From: Opitutales bacterium
GTDB taxonomy: Bacteria; Verrucomicrobiota; Verrucomicrobiia; Opitutales; Seribacteraceae
NCBI GenBank assembly: GCA_028101545.1
Contig: JAOHKZ010000013.1
Coordinates: forward strand, 1-55,915
Length of the DNA: 55,915 nucleotides
Direction: 5' to 3'
The position numbers were made by a program, and so were the translations under genes. Below the pieces are notes generated by a model. It saw only the letters and a list, made by a program, of their open reading frames with translations, was not told where the DNA came from and ran no database searches. How positions within the stretch are numbered: the first letter of the stretch is position 1; every line of letters starts with the position of its first letter. Positions 10,827 through 20,445 of this stretch are shown in pieces.

Positions 10827-12250
10827 AAGAAGCGGAACTGCGTAATTTGATCGACGGCCATTTGTGCGAAAACTTGGACGCGGATGATATGAAAAGACTT
10901 TCAGATCATCTCAAACAAAGCATTGACGCTCGAAAACTGTATTTGGAAATGACAGATCTGCATGCAAATCTTGCCGTGGATGAAGCCTTTTGGGTGAAAC
11001 AACCAGATTGGTCTGAAAACGAACAGATCGAACCAATTTCCACTTTTAAGTCTTTTATTCCTTGGGCTCTCGCTGCTTCAGTCGTATTCCTGCTTAGCCT
11101 CTTCTTATTCCCAAAACCTAATGAGGCACAGACCTTCGCTCTGATTAAAGATTCCTTTTCCGCTACCTGGGAAGGTGGCGATTTAAGCACCGCTGCCGGA
11201 AGTCGCTTAGGAGATGGAACCCTTCGCCTAGCCGAGGGATTAGCAACATTAAAGTTTGATTCTGGAGCCGAAGTTACTCTGGAAGCACCCGTATCCATAA
11301 GACTTATTGACTCAATGAAATGCGAATTAACCAATGGTACAGCAGTTACTTATGTCCCTGACTCCGCCCTTGGCTTTCGTGTGATAACCCCCGAAGCAGA
11401 TATTGTCGATTTCGGCACCCGCTTTTCAGTTACTGTATTTGAAGAATCAGGTGAAACGCATACTCGTGTAATGGAAGGAATGGTAAAGGTTGAATACAGG
11501 CAGTCGGATCAAATTATCGAACTAGTTGCTGGGCAACACCATACAATACAGCCCAAGGGTAAGATTCATACGGATGAAGGAAACCATCAGGAACTTGATA
11601 CCATACTGAACAAACCTTTGGAGCATGGAGTTGGTTGGACTTTTTTTGAACCATCCAAAGGTGCCTTTGTCGGTCGAATCCCAAATCATCTTTTTCTAAG
11701 CGATGACAAAGAAGTCGTTAACTTATTTAGTGATACTTATTTCGGAGGAGTCCACAACCAGAACTCGGATATTTTACTGCTAGTTAAGAATGCCACAAGC
11801 GAGGGCCCGATGAACAGAAAAGCATACATGGAGTTTGATTTGAGCCAAATAGACCGGACAAGTATTAAAGAAGCTGATTTAATGCTGCATTTTGCTCCCA
11901 CAGGGTGGGGTTTAGCTTCGCATTTACCAGATTGCACTTTCAAGGTTTTTGGCCTTACCGGAGAAGTTCCAAATTGGGATGAAGCAAACCTCGGTGACAA
12001 ATTTCCCGGAAACCCGGAAACCGTCTACCTTGGATCCTTTGTTTTGCCAAAAGGTGTTCAAAAAGGCCGTTTTGGTGTGCGAACTGAAAGCCTTACCAAC
12101 TTTCTCAAGTCTCACCCAAGTTCAGAGATTAGCTTAATGGTCATGCGTGAAACAAAAGAGACGGAAGAGGGCGGACTCGTACATGGTTTCGCCAGCCGCA
12201 GGCACCCATCGCTACCGGCTCCAACTCTGGCTATCCGTTCGACTCCCTGA
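10823..12250 (+). CDS. FecR-like anti-sigma protein with C-terminal DNRLRE-type domain
   Basis: 475 residues. A cytoplasmic N-terminal part (about 1-70) is followed by one membrane segment (about 74-93, PWALAASVVFLLSLFLF). A FecR domain spans about residues 105-250, with VITPEADIVDFGTRFSV and the turn preceding VEYRQSDQIIEL typical of the family. The C-terminal part (about 290-470) resembles DNRLRE-type beta-sandwich domains (KAYMEFDLSQI, ADLMLHF, FKVFGLTGEVPNWDEANL), seen in extracellular carbohydrate-active proteins. Predicted job: hold the ECF factor at the inner face of the membrane and release it when the periplasmic part meets a signal, possibly glycan. The ligand is an inference. Confidence 0.82.
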   Translation: MKEAELRNLIDGHLCENLDADDMKRLSDHLKQSIDARKLYLEMTDLHANLAVDEAFWVKQPDWSENEQIEPISTFKSFIPWALAASVVFLLSLFLFPKPNEAQTFALIKDSFSATWEGGDLSTAAGSRLGDGTLRLAEGLATLKFDSGAEVTLEAPVSIRLIDSMKCELTNGTAVTYVPDSALGFRVITPEADIVDFGTRFSVTVFEESGETHTRVMEGMVKVEYRQSDQIIELVAGQHHTIQPKGKIHTDEGNHQELDTILNKPLEHGVGWTFFEPSKGAFVGRIPNHLFLSDDKEVVNLFSDTYFGGVHNQNSDILLLVKNATSEGPMNRKAYMEFDLSQIDRTSIKEADLMLHFAPTGWGLASHLPDCTFKVFGLTGEVPNWDEANLGDKFPGNPETVYLGSFVLPKGVQKGRFGVRTESLTNFLKSHPSSEISLMVMRETKETEEGGLVHGFASRRHPSLPAPTLAIRSTP

Positions 12251-12304
12251 GGGTTTTACAGTCAGTAATATTTTCACACCTGCTGCATTCAAGTGATGAA
12301 ATTC

Positions 12305-12339
12305 GAATAAGAACATCCTAGTTTGCAAAAGTCTTATTC
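12305..12339. repeat. Inverted repeat in the spacer after the FecR-like gene
   Basis: Perfect 8-bp arms GAATAAGA (12305-12312) and TCTTATTC (12332-12339) separated by 19 nt. It lies in the 224-bp spacer between the anti-sigma gene and the next sulfatase. No T-run follows, so it is not a convincing terminator; it could be an operator. The spacer also holds a TATAAT near 12405 and no gene. Confidence 0.25.
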
Positions 12340-12474
12340 AAGAATGGCTCGTGGATTTCGGTAATATTCTCGTATAAAACAAAGCTTATTTGTGTAGATT
12401 TAATTATAATGAAACTTATCCCCGTTTCTTTCAGTTAGTAAAACCATGGTATTAATCCCTTGAATTTTATCCTC

Positions 12475-14091
12475 ATGAAAATAACTCTTTATTCACTTTG
12501 CGCCTGTCTTTTTCTCTTCGTTTTTCTATACCCATCTCACGGCAAGAAGAATGAGAGACCGAACATCATAGTCTTTCTAGTCGACGATTACGACAAGCCT
12601 GAGACCAGCCCATACGGAGGGAAAGTTCTAACCCCCAACCTCGACCGTTTGGCCAAGGAAGGAATGATCTGCCACAATGCCCATGTGACAAGTACGGTCT
12701 GCACACCTTCGCGATACACCTTCCTTACCGGTCGGTACGCCAGTTCCTCTCACTCCAACACCTTTCTCGATGAATGCCCCAAAGGCACCCAGGCACTACC
12801 AGCTTTTAATGTTGGATTGGAATCTGACAGAATGAATGTCGGGAGAGTCCTCGCTGATGCCGGATACGCCACCGGCTTTGTTGGCAAGTATCATGTGCAC
12901 GATACGGATCATTCAAAAGAAGGATCCCTGTTTGGTGATCTCGATGTTCCTAAAAATGCTAAATACTCCGACCAGGTAAACAATAGGAAATTCAAGCTTG
13001 AGAAATTTCAGCGGAAATTAGTCAAAAAGAACGGTTTCACCTGGGCCAAGAACATTTACTGGGGAAACCTCAAGCAACCCTTCAAAGGCCACAATCCGGA
13101 CTGGACAGCACAGGCGGCCCTGGAGTTTATTGAGGAGCACAAGGATCAGCCCTTCTATTTACACTGCTGCTCCACCCTGCTTCACGGGCCAAATGGAGAA
13201 TGGTTTAAATCGATGATGGAAAAAGAGCTGGCAAGCGGAGAAGGCTTTCTTAAAAAACCAATCAACCTGATCGACCGCAAGTCAGTCTGGGAACGCATTC
13301 AAAAAGCGGGATTAACCGAAGCGGAAGTCGGCTACCTGTGGATGGATGAGAGCATGGGACTCATTCTCGATAAACTCGATGAGCTCGGCATTGCCGACAA
13401 CACCATCGTAGTCTTCGTTTCGGATCATGGGTCGGAGAGAAAAGGATCATTGATCAAGACACGGGGAACCGAAATTCCCTGCCTTATCCGCTGGCCAAGA
13501 GTGATCAAGCCCGGCTCGGTCAGCTGTGGACTTTTGCAAAACACCGATTTTGTCCCCACTTGGTTCGAATTGGCCAAGGCCAAAATTCCCAAGAACTATC
13601 ATATCGACGGCAAAAGCCTGGCTGCCATGTTTAAGGATCCTACAGTTTCCATCCGAAAATATATCTATGGAGAACAGGGAGCAGCCCGGGCGATCAAGAC
13701 GGAAGACTTTGAATACATAAGTATTCGCTACACAGATGAACAGATTACTGGTGCATTAAGTAAACGGGCCGATCGTGCCTATAAAACTTTGCTTGGCTTA
13801 AGCAGTGGAATTTCCAGAGCCAGGTATTTCCATCCCGATATTTTTTCTGCTGATCAACTGTATGACTTATCCAAAGATCCGAACTCGCAAAAAAATGTGG
13901 CTCACGATTCGGGTTATGCCGAACAACTCAAAAAAATGAAAGCGATACTTACCAAAACGGTAAAGGAACTGGGACCTCGACCATATGGTGATTTCGTGCC
14001 GGGAGAAGGAACCAGCGATGCAGAAGCCAGTCAGAAAGTATTGGACCAGCTAGCGGCTTATCACGCTAAAGAAGGTAAAAAGAAGAAATAA
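12475..14091 (+). CDS. Secreted sulfatase (family S1)
   Basis: 538 residues from the ATG at 12475; a TTG five codons upstream is also in frame but the ATG gives a cleaner signal peptide (MKITLYSLCA, cleaved after about residue 23). Metal site FLVDDYDKPE, formylglycine motif CTPSR with FGly at Cys76, GKYHVHD replacing GKWHLG, and VSDHGSERKG at the second metal site. The C terminus ends in a Lys-rich tail (KEGKKKK). It stands alone, 224 bp after the first ECF/FecR pair and 61 bp before a small membrane protein gene. Substrate unknown. Confidence 0.92.
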   Translation: MKITLYSLCACLFLFVFLYPSHGKKNERPNIIVFLVDDYDKPETSPYGGKVLTPNLDRLAKEGMICHNAHVTSTVCTPSRYTFLTGRYASSSHSNTFLDECPKGTQALPAFNVGLESDRMNVGRVLADAGYATGFVGKYHVHDTDHSKEGSLFGDLDVPKNAKYSDQVNNRKFKLEKFQRKLVKKNGFTWAKNIYWGNLKQPFKGHNPDWTAQAALEFIEEHKDQPFYLHCCSTLLHGPNGEWFKSMMEKELASGEGFLKKPINLIDRKSVWERIQKAGLTEAEVGYLWMDESMGLILDKLDELGIADNTIVVFVSDHGSERKGSLIKTRGTEIPCLIRWPRVIKPGSVSCGLLQNTDFVPTWFELAKAKIPKNYHIDGKSLAAMFKDPTVSIRKYIYGEQGAARAIKTEDFEYISIRYTDEQITGALSKRADRAYKTLLGLSSGISRARYFHPDIFSADQLYDLSKDPNSQKNVAHDSGYAEQLKKMKAILTKTVKELGPRPYGDFVPGEGTSDAEASQKVLDQLAAYHAKEGKKKK

Positions 14092-14114
14092 GCTGATTTT
14101 GCTCGAAAAATCCG

Positions 14115-14138
14115 TAAGGAAATAAAGATCGCTTACAT
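14115..14138 (+). promoter_or_regulatory. TAAGGAAA-N10-TTACAT motif, copy 1
   Basis: TAAGGAAA at 14115-14122 and TTACAT at 14133-14138, 10 nt apart, ending 14 nt before the ATG at 14153. The same two-part motif with the same spacing occurs at 16039 and 22023. It probably is a promoter or an activator/sigma-factor site of this organism. Confidence 0.5.
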
Positions 14139-14152
14139 CTTTTTTGTGTGAA

Positions 14153-14491
14153 ATGAAAAACGAAGAAGCCATGGCCAATTTCATCCTCAAAGAGGCTGAA
14201 ACCAAAGAGTCCCTCAGAAAAAGAATGAGCGAATCTGCATCGGAATATTATACGGGGCGTTACTTATTTGGTCTGATTACATCCCTGCTTCTTCTCGGCA
14301 TGCTTATTTATATCTGTATAAATGGCGATCTACCATTTTGGGGCGTTCTTTCAATCGCAATCGCTCTGGAAGCACTCATGGAATCTAAAAGAAATTCAGG
14401 GCGTGTAGATGCAATGATTAAACTTTCTGAATTGGATTCTAATGGAACAAACGCAGCTATCAAAGCGAGTCCAAACCAACAAGACACTTAA
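14153..14491 (+). CDS. Small membrane protein of unknown function
   Basis: 112 residues from the ATG at 14153 (a TTG three codons earlier is in frame but less likely). N-terminal 35 residues are charged and helical; two membrane segments follow (about 41-60, LFGLITSLLLLGMLIYICI, and about 65-80, PFWGVLSIAIALEAL). A cytoplasmic tail ends the protein. I do not recognise a family. It is preceded by the TAAGGAAA-N10-TTACAT motif and followed by a sulfatase gene 54 bp downstream, so it may be co-transcribed with it or stand alone. Confidence 0.7.
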   Translation: MKNEEAMANFILKEAETKESLRKRMSESASEYYTGRYLFGLITSLLLLGMLIYICINGDLPFWGVLSIAIALEALMESKRNSGRVDAMIKLSELDSNGTNAAIKASPNQQDT

Positions 14492-14545
14492 CTCAAGACC
14501 ACGATTGAATTCGTGGGTTCGTAATCACGACCCTTTACAATATTT

Positions 14546-15946
14546 ATGAATATCCGCCCTCCAAAGCTTCTGCTCCCATCCGTATTTATTCTATGTGCCC
14601 TTGGCACTGCCTTTTCTGCAAAACCAAATGTGATCCTGATGATGGCTGACGATCTGGCCAACGAGGATTTATCCTGTTATGGCAGTACACGCATTAAGAC
14701 GCCGTGCCTCGATCAACTCGCAAAGGAAGGAATTAAGCTTACAAATTACTATGCGGGCAACCCTGTCTGCTCACCATCTCGCATGGCATTACTGTCGGGA
14801 TCCTACCCGGCACGAATCGGGTGGCGTCGTGGGGTGCTGGGTTACGGTTTCCCTGGCAAGTCTGGAATGTCGCCTAGGGTACACACCATTGCCGAAGCCT
14901 TTCGCGATGCTGGTTACCGCACTGCAATGTCAGGTAAGTGGCATTTAGGAAATGTGAATATGCGTCCAGAAGATCAGGGTTTCGATTCGGTCTACTGCAT
15001 ATATATGTCCAACAACCAAAATCGAGACATGTATCGCAACGGCAAGCTTGTTCAGAAAAAGTGGGATAACCGCCTGCTCACTGAAACTTTCTCGCAAGAG
15101 GTCATTCGAGTAATTAAGGAGAAAAGTAACAAACCCTTCTTCCTCTATGTGCCTTGGAGTGCACCACACTTCCCCGCCGACCCGCATCCCGACTGGCATG
15201 GGAACTCAGGCGAAAATAAGTCCGGAAAATATACTGATGTGGTGAACGAACTTGACACACGCGTTGGGCAAATCCTCAGCACACTTAAGGATACTGGCAA
15301 AGAAAAGAACACCATCGTGATCTTCACTTCCGACAACGGTCGTCAACCAGGTCAGCAGGGTCCTAACGACAACCCCTCATTTACGGGTCATAAGTGGCAG
15401 TCTTTGGAGGGTGGCACTCGGGTTCCATTGATAATTCGTTACCCCTCAAAGATTCAAGCAAACAAAACGAACAACTCCCTCGTTAGTGCAATCGATCTCT
15501 ATCCAACTCTAGCCTCGGTTTGCGATGTAAAAATCGAACTTCCAAAAGACGCCCAGAGGATTGACGGCGTCGATGTTTGGAAAAATTTATCCGAACCAGA
15601 TACAAAGTCTGCACGAACCGAGTTAATCTACTGGCACGGAATGGGGCAGGCAACCGCCATCCGGAAGGGCAATTGGAAACTCTTCTTCAACTATGGCGTT
15701 AACAAGCATGACAGTGACCCTGTGCTATCCGATGGCTATTCTCTTCACAACCTTAAAGACGATCCACTGGAAGCCAATAACCTAGCAAAGAACCACCCAG
15801 AAAAGGTCGAGGATTTACTTAAAAGAGCCAAGATACTGTTAACTGATATCTATGCCGACCAACTTCCACTAGGCACTTACCCGGGCGTAATCCTTTCTGC
15901 TCCACCGTTTAAGGCTTCAGATGTCTGGGGGAAATGGATCAAATAG
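14546..15946 (+). CDS. Secreted sulfatase (family S1)
   Basis: 466 residues, signal peptide about 1-24 (cleaved near AFSA). Metal site MMADDLANED, formylglycine motif CSPSR with FGly at Cys75, GKWHLG at about residue 131, and FTSDNGRQPG at the second metal site. The order of motifs and the short length fit classical arylsulfatase-like enzymes. The stretch before ATG reads TTTACAATATTTATG, with no Shine-Dalgarno sequence, similar to the other putative near-leaderless starts. It ends 125 bp before the next sulfatase gene. Confidence 0.92.
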   Translation: MNIRPPKLLLPSVFILCALGTAFSAKPNVILMMADDLANEDLSCYGSTRIKTPCLDQLAKEGIKLTNYYAGNPVCSPSRMALLSGSYPARIGWRRGVLGYGFPGKSGMSPRVHTIAEAFRDAGYRTAMSGKWHLGNVNMRPEDQGFDSVYCIYMSNNQNRDMYRNGKLVQKKWDNRLLTETFSQEVIRVIKEKSNKPFFLYVPWSAPHFPADPHPDWHGNSGENKSGKYTDVVNELDTRVGQILSTLKDTGKEKNTIVIFTSDNGRQPGQQGPNDNPSFTGHKWQSLEGGTRVPLIIRYPSKIQANKTNNSLVSAIDLYPTLASVCDVKIELPKDAQRIDGVDVWKNLSEPDTKSARTELIYWHGMGQATAIRKGNWKLFFNYGVNKHDSDPVLSDGYSLHNLKDDPLEANNLAKNHPEKVEDLLKRAKILLTDIYADQLPLGTYPGVILSAPPFKASDVWGKWIK

Positions 15947-16038
15947 CCACCCAACTTTATGTAAAACGAGAAGATGATATTCATCAAGACATAGAATTAG
16001 AAAATAAAAAATAAAACAGAATTCCTTCGGTAATTCCA

Positions 16039-16062
16039 TAAGGAAATAATTTTCGATTACAT
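16039..16062 (+). promoter_or_regulatory. TAAGGAAA-N10-TTACAT motif, copy 2
   Basis: TAAGGAAA at 16039-16046 and TTACAT at 16057-16062, ending 9 nt before the ATG at 16072. Both halves and the 10-nt spacing match the copies at 14115 and 22023. The motif is followed by TACAAC, which resembles a -10 box but lies only 3 nt from ATG. Confidence 0.5.
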
Positions 16063-16071
16063 TACAACTTT

Positions 16072-17724
16072 ATGAATTTTTGCTCTCAAAAAATTATCTA
16101 TCATTTCATTTTTTCCCTTGGTTTGCTTAACGCTGCCTTTTCTGCAAAACCCAATGTCGTTTTTATCATGGCCGACGATCTGGGCTGGGCAGATACCACT
16201 CTTTATGGCCACACGGCTCTTTATGAAACCCCGAATCTGGAACGTCTAGCTAAACGGGGAATGCTTTTTGAACGGGCTTACACCGCCAGCCCTCTCTGCT
16301 CCCCTACCCGTTCGGCCGTGCTTACCGGACTTCACCCGGCACGAACCGGACTGACCGCACCCACCTGCCACCTTGCAGGCGAACCAATCCTACGACCCAG
16401 TCTCAAGCTTAATACACCCGCCCACCACAAATTACTCTCGCTCACAAAAGTGAACCGGCTCGATACAAACTACCCGAACATGGCGAAAACTCTTAAGCAA
16501 GCCGGCTATCATACGGCTCACTTTGGAAAATGGCACCTGGGTAGGAGCCCCTTCACCGCACTTGATCATGGCTTTGATGTCGACATCCCCAATTGGTTTG
16601 GACCCGGACCGGCGGGTAGTTATGTGGCACCATGGAAATTCCCTGATTTCAAGGAGGCTTACCCGGGCGAACATATTGAAGACCGAATGGCAGATGAGAT
16701 TGATACCTACCTGGAAAAACGGGCCAAAGATAAAAAACCTTTCTATTTAAATTACTGGCAATTCTCCGTACACGGTCCATTCAATGCAAAAGCCGACTAT
16801 ATTGAATCCTACAAAGACAAAGTGAACCCTAACGATGCCCAAAAATCTCCGACCTATGCGGCCATGGTCAAGTCACTGGATGACAATGTTGGTCGGGTAC
16901 TCGATAAATTAGACGAGCTTAAACTCAGTAAAAACACCCTGATCTTTTTCTATTCAGACAATGGTGGGAATATGTACAACCAGGTGGACGGCACCACCCC
17001 GACCTCCAACCGGCCATTACGCGGGGGAAAAGGAAATAACTGGGATGGGGGCGTACGGGTTCCGTGTATTGCGGTTTGGCCGGAACATATTGAGGAAGAG
17101 TCCAAATCGAGAGAACTGGTAACTTCCACTGATTTTTACCCAACCATCCTGGATCTGCTGGGAATCCCAAAAAAAGAAAGCCAGACCTTTGACGGAATTT
17201 CAATCCGTCTCGCCCTGGAAGGTAAGCCCATGGACAATCGATGCATCTTCACCTATTTTCCCCATGCCACCAAGGTGCCCGATACCCTTCCGAACAGTGC
17301 CGCCATTTATGATGATGAATGGAAACTCATACGTTTGCTTCACAATGCACCCAACGGTGATCACGAACATTGGTTATTCCACCTAAAAAAAGACATCGGT
17401 GAAAGAAATGAGGTCTCAAAGAAGTATCCAAAAAAGGTTGCGGAGCTTGGCAGGGAACTGGACCAATTTCTCGCGAGTACTGGGGCCATCTATCCGACCC
17501 CAAACCCCTATTACAATCCGAATCATGCATCCACTCCCAAACCAAAAAAGACCTACTCCACCGCCCAGTTCAAAAAGATGGATAAAAATCAGGACGGTTT
17601 CATCACCCTCAAGGAATACATCGGCAATCCGGATGGCCGGAATGTACCCGCACTGAAAAAGCAATTCAGTCGACGCGATGGCAACGGCGATGTTAAGCTC
17701 ACTCTCGCAGAATTAAACAAGTAA
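16072..17724 (+). CDS. Secreted sulfatase with C-terminal EF-hands
   Basis: 550 residues, signal peptide about 1-25. Metal site IMADDLGWAD, formylglycine motif CSPTR with FGly at Cys76, GKWHLG, and YSDNGGNMYN. After the catalytic part (to about residue 490) comes a linker and a pair of EF-hand calcium loops, DKNQDGFITLKE and DGNGDVKLTLAE, ending the protein. The EF-hand pair may stabilise the enzyme or mediate attachment to a surface or partner in a calcium-dependent way, as dockerin-like modules do; that role is inferred. First gene of an apparent four-gene operon reaching 21233, with 19 bp to the next gene. Confidence 0.93.
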   Translation: MNFCSQKIIYHFIFSLGLLNAAFSAKPNVVFIMADDLGWADTTLYGHTALYETPNLERLAKRGMLFERAYTASPLCSPTRSAVLTGLHPARTGLTAPTCHLAGEPILRPSLKLNTPAHHKLLSLTKVNRLDTNYPNMAKTLKQAGYHTAHFGKWHLGRSPFTALDHGFDVDIPNWFGPGPAGSYVAPWKFPDFKEAYPGEHIEDRMADEIDTYLEKRAKDKKPFYLNYWQFSVHGPFNAKADYIESYKDKVNPNDAQKSPTYAAMVKSLDDNVGRVLDKLDELKLSKNTLIFFYSDNGGNMYNQVDGTTPTSNRPLRGGKGNNWDGGVRVPCIAVWPEHIEEESKSRELVTSTDFYPTILDLLGIPKKESQTFDGISIRLALEGKPMDNRCIFTYFPHATKVPDTLPNSAAIYDDEWKLIRLLHNAPNGDHEHWLFHLKKDIGERNEVSKKYPKKVAELGRELDQFLASTGAIYPTPNPYYNPNHASTPKPKKTYSTAQFKKMDKNQDGFITLKEYIGNPDGRNVPALKKQFSRRDGNGDVKLTLAELNK

Positions 17725-17743
17725 ACAACCCTCAGCCCTGAAC

Positions 17744-19540
17744 ATGAAACTTTACAGCCTTCTTTTATTCTTAATCACCGTTCTTGTCTCGCACGCGAAA
17801 AAGCCCAACTTTGTAATCATCTTCAATGACGATATGGGCTATGCCGATCTTGGCTGCTTCGGTGCGGATAAGATTAAAACCCCACGCGTTGATCAAATGG
17901 CGAAGGAAGGCCGAAAGTTCACAAGTTTCTATGTTGCCTCTGCAGTCTGCTCTGCGTCACGTGCCGCCCTGCTCACCGGATGCTACCCAATGAGGGTCGG
18001 AGTGCGGGGAGTGTTTTTCCCAAACCGCGGATCTCATGGATTGGAACCCAGGCACTTCACCATTGCCGAACTACTCAAAAGTGCGGGATACAAAACCCTT
18101 GCAGCCGGCAAGTGGCATCTCGGGGACGAACCCAAATTTCTCCCCACCAATCAGGGATTCGATACTTTTTACGGGGTTCCCTACAGCAACGATATGTATC
18201 CGGCCGAGAATATGAAATATGCCAAGGACTGCCTCTATCTCGAAGGCATGTCACAGGAGACAATCAAAAAAGCCTTTGCCGATGCCAAACCCGGACATCA
18301 ACCCAAGCTTAAGGACAAGGTTCCCCTAATGCGTGATGAGGAATGCATTGAATTTCCGCTCGATCAACGGACCATTACCCGGCGAATCGCTGACGAAAGC
18401 ATCCTGTTCATCAAGGAAAGCGTGAAGGACAAGAAGCCCTTTTTCGTCTACCTCGCCAACCCCATGCCCCACACGCCCCTTTTCGTTTCCAAGGACTTCG
18501 AAGGAAAGAGTGCCGGCGGGATCTATGGCGATGTGATCGAGGAAATCGACTACAACACTGGCCGTGTCCTTGACGCACTCAAGGAACATGGCGTTGATGA
18601 TAATACCCTGGTTATCTTCACCTCCGATAACGGCCCCTGGCTGATCAAGGGGGATCACGGAGGATCCGCCAAACCCCTTCGCGACGGCAAAGGTTCGAGT
18701 TACGAAGGAGGCCAACGCGTACCCTGCGTCATGCGCTGGCCGGGTAAAATTCCTGCGGGGACTGAGTGCAATGAAGTGGCTACGGCCATGGATATGCTCC
18801 CAACCTTTTCCGCCATCTCGGGAATTAGACTCCCTGCCGATCTGAAGCTTCAACCGGATGGCCATAATATTGAAAACCTGATCATGGGTGGTCCTGAAGA
18901 AAAAACTCCCTACACAACCTTTTATTACTCCAATAATTCCGGAGTCCGTAGCGGACCCTGGAAATATCGTGCCGGACGCAAATACGGAAACTGGGCATTC
19001 CCCCGTGGAGAAATGCCAAAAGACAACCCACAGGAAAAACAGCTCTTCCATCTGATTAAGGATATTGGAGAAACCAGGAATGTAATAGATCAGCACCCGG
19101 AGATCGCGGAGCGTCTGGTTGCCTTGATTGATCAAAGCCCCAACCATACCATGAAACTCTTTAAGACAGGTAAGCCCAAGGGGAAACGGTATGAATTTGA
19201 GAAGGGCAAAGTCTCCGGTGGTGCCACTGCCGGCGGCAAGCATGTCGGAGGCATGCAAAACATGGGTGCATCCATCACCATCGAAGTGGATGGTGGTAAA
19301 AAAGGGGGTGAGTTTCTCATGACACTGGGCTATGCCTGCGGAGGAAATGCCAGCGTCGCCCTGCTCGTAAACGGCGAGAAGCAAACCGACCTGCTCCTTC
19401 CAACAACCGGCGGATGGAGCACCCATAAGGCGGCCAAGGTATATCTGGACTTAAAACCCGGAAAAAATCAACTCCTGTTCAGGAGCCAGAAAAAAGGCGG
19501 CGTTAACCTCGACTATTTTGATCTGAAGCACAATAAATAA
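17744..19540 (+). CDS. Secreted sulfatase with C-terminal carbohydrate-binding-like domain
   Basis: 598 residues, signal peptide about 1-18. Metal site IFNDDMGYAD, formylglycine motif CSASR (the CxAxR form) with FGly at Cys69, GKWHLGDEPK, and FTSDNGPWLI. The last ~120 residues form a separate beta-sandwich with a glycine-rich start (VSGGATAGGKHVGGM), a VALLVNGEK strand and a closing VNLDYFDL motif, the pattern of CBM6/35-like galactose-binding folds. This module probably tethers the enzyme to its polysaccharide. Second gene of the 16072-21233 operon. Confidence 0.92.
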   Translation: MKLYSLLLFLITVLVSHAKKPNFVIIFNDDMGYADLGCFGADKIKTPRVDQMAKEGRKFTSFYVASAVCSASRAALLTGCYPMRVGVRGVFFPNRGSHGLEPRHFTIAELLKSAGYKTLAAGKWHLGDEPKFLPTNQGFDTFYGVPYSNDMYPAENMKYAKDCLYLEGMSQETIKKAFADAKPGHQPKLKDKVPLMRDEECIEFPLDQRTITRRIADESILFIKESVKDKKPFFVYLANPMPHTPLFVSKDFEGKSAGGIYGDVIEEIDYNTGRVLDALKEHGVDDNTLVIFTSDNGPWLIKGDHGGSAKPLRDGKGSSYEGGQRVPCVMRWPGKIPAGTECNEVATAMDMLPTFSAISGIRLPADLKLQPDGHNIENLIMGGPEEKTPYTTFYYSNNSGVRSGPWKYRAGRKYGNWAFPRGEMPKDNPQEKQLFHLIKDIGETRNVIDQHPEIAERLVALIDQSPNHTMKLFKTGKPKGKRYEFEKGKVSGGATAGGKHVGGMQNMGASITIEVDGGKKGGEFLMTLGYACGGNASVALLVNGEKQTDLLLPTTGGWSTHKAAKVYLDLKPGKNQLLFRSQKKGGVNLDYFDLKHNK

Positions 19541-19548
19541 TTCATAAG

Positions 19549-20445
19549 GTGGAAAAAAAGGTAAGTTTCATTGTTTCCATCGCCTTCATTTCTCTTTGGA
19601 CACAAACCATATTCCAACAACTTTCTGCACAGGAATTGTTGGCTGGGGACCTTCGGGTTATGTCATTCAATATCCGGAATAGTCATGCCCGGGATGAAGA
19701 CCAAAACAAATGGCCGAACAGAAAAGAGCTTGTTTATGAGGTAATTCGGAAGTACGCCCCTGATATACTGGGCCTACAAGAGGTTAACCGCTTCCAACTT
19801 GACGAAATCAAGCGGGTTTTCCCGAAATATGAAACCGTAGGAATGGGATCAAAAGGGGAATCAAATGGTCAGTTTTCTTCAATTCATTATTCCAAGAAAA
19901 GATTTACACAGATAGAATCCGGAGATTTTTGGCTTTCAGAAACACCCTCGAAATTGTCAAAGGACTGGGGAAGTGCACACCATCGTATATGTACCTGGGC
20001 GGCTCTTTTTGATAAGGAAACTCAAAAGATCATTTACAGCTATAATACCCACTTAGATGATGGTTCGAGGAAGGCACGGGAAAACAGTGCACAATTGATC
20101 ATGAAGCACATTCACAAACATGCCCGGACGAACCCGTTTATAGTAATGGGAGATTTCAATTCACCGGAAGACAGCACTGTACTTAATTACATTTCGGGAA
20201 GGTCAAAGCTTACCTCGCTGCCCCACTTGCATGCAGTTGATTCTTATCGAATCCTCCACCCCAAAACTAAGGATATGGGAACATACAATGGATTTATCGG
20301 AAAATCCAACGGACCTAAGATCGACTACATTATGGTGAAACCAGATATACAAGTAATCGAAGCTTCCATTCTTAAATCAAATAGAAAGGGCCGTTACCCA
20401 TCTGATCATTTTCCGGTGACCGCCCACCTTAGGATAAAAAAATGA
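19549..20445 (+). CDS. Secreted endonuclease/exonuclease/phosphatase (EEP) family protein
   Basis: 298 residues from a GTG start 8 bp after the sulfatase stop. Signal peptide about 1-27 (cleaved near LSAQ). The EEP fold is evident from RVMSFNIRN, ILGLQEV (metal-binding Glu), YNTHLDD, VMGDFNSPEDS and the terminal SDHFPVTAHL, in correct order. Family members cleave phosphodiesters or phosphomonoesters with Mg2+. As a secreted member in a sulfatase operon it may release phosphate from organic material, but the substrate cannot be specified. Its stop overlaps the next start (ATGA). Confidence 0.88.
   Translation: MEKKVSFIVSIAFISLWTQTIFQQLSAQELLAGDLRVMSFNIRNSHARDEDQNKWPNRKELVYEVIRKYAPDILGLQEVNRFQLDEIKRVFPKYETVGMGSKGESNGQFSSIHYSKKRFTQIESGDFWLSETPSKLSKDWGSAHHRICTWAALFDKETQKIIYSYNTHLDDGSRKARENSAQLIMKHIHKHARTNPFIVMGDFNSPEDSTVLNYISGRSKLTSLPHLHAVDSYRILHPKTKDMGTYNGFIGKSNGPKIDYIMVKPDIQVIEASILKSNRKGRYPSDHFPVTAHLRIKK

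Noticed and set aside
18326-19426. Long minus-strand open frame (366 codons) opposite the CBM-type sulfatase
   Set aside because: It runs antisense to a gene with clear sulfatase motifs and has no recognisable domain, signal or start context.
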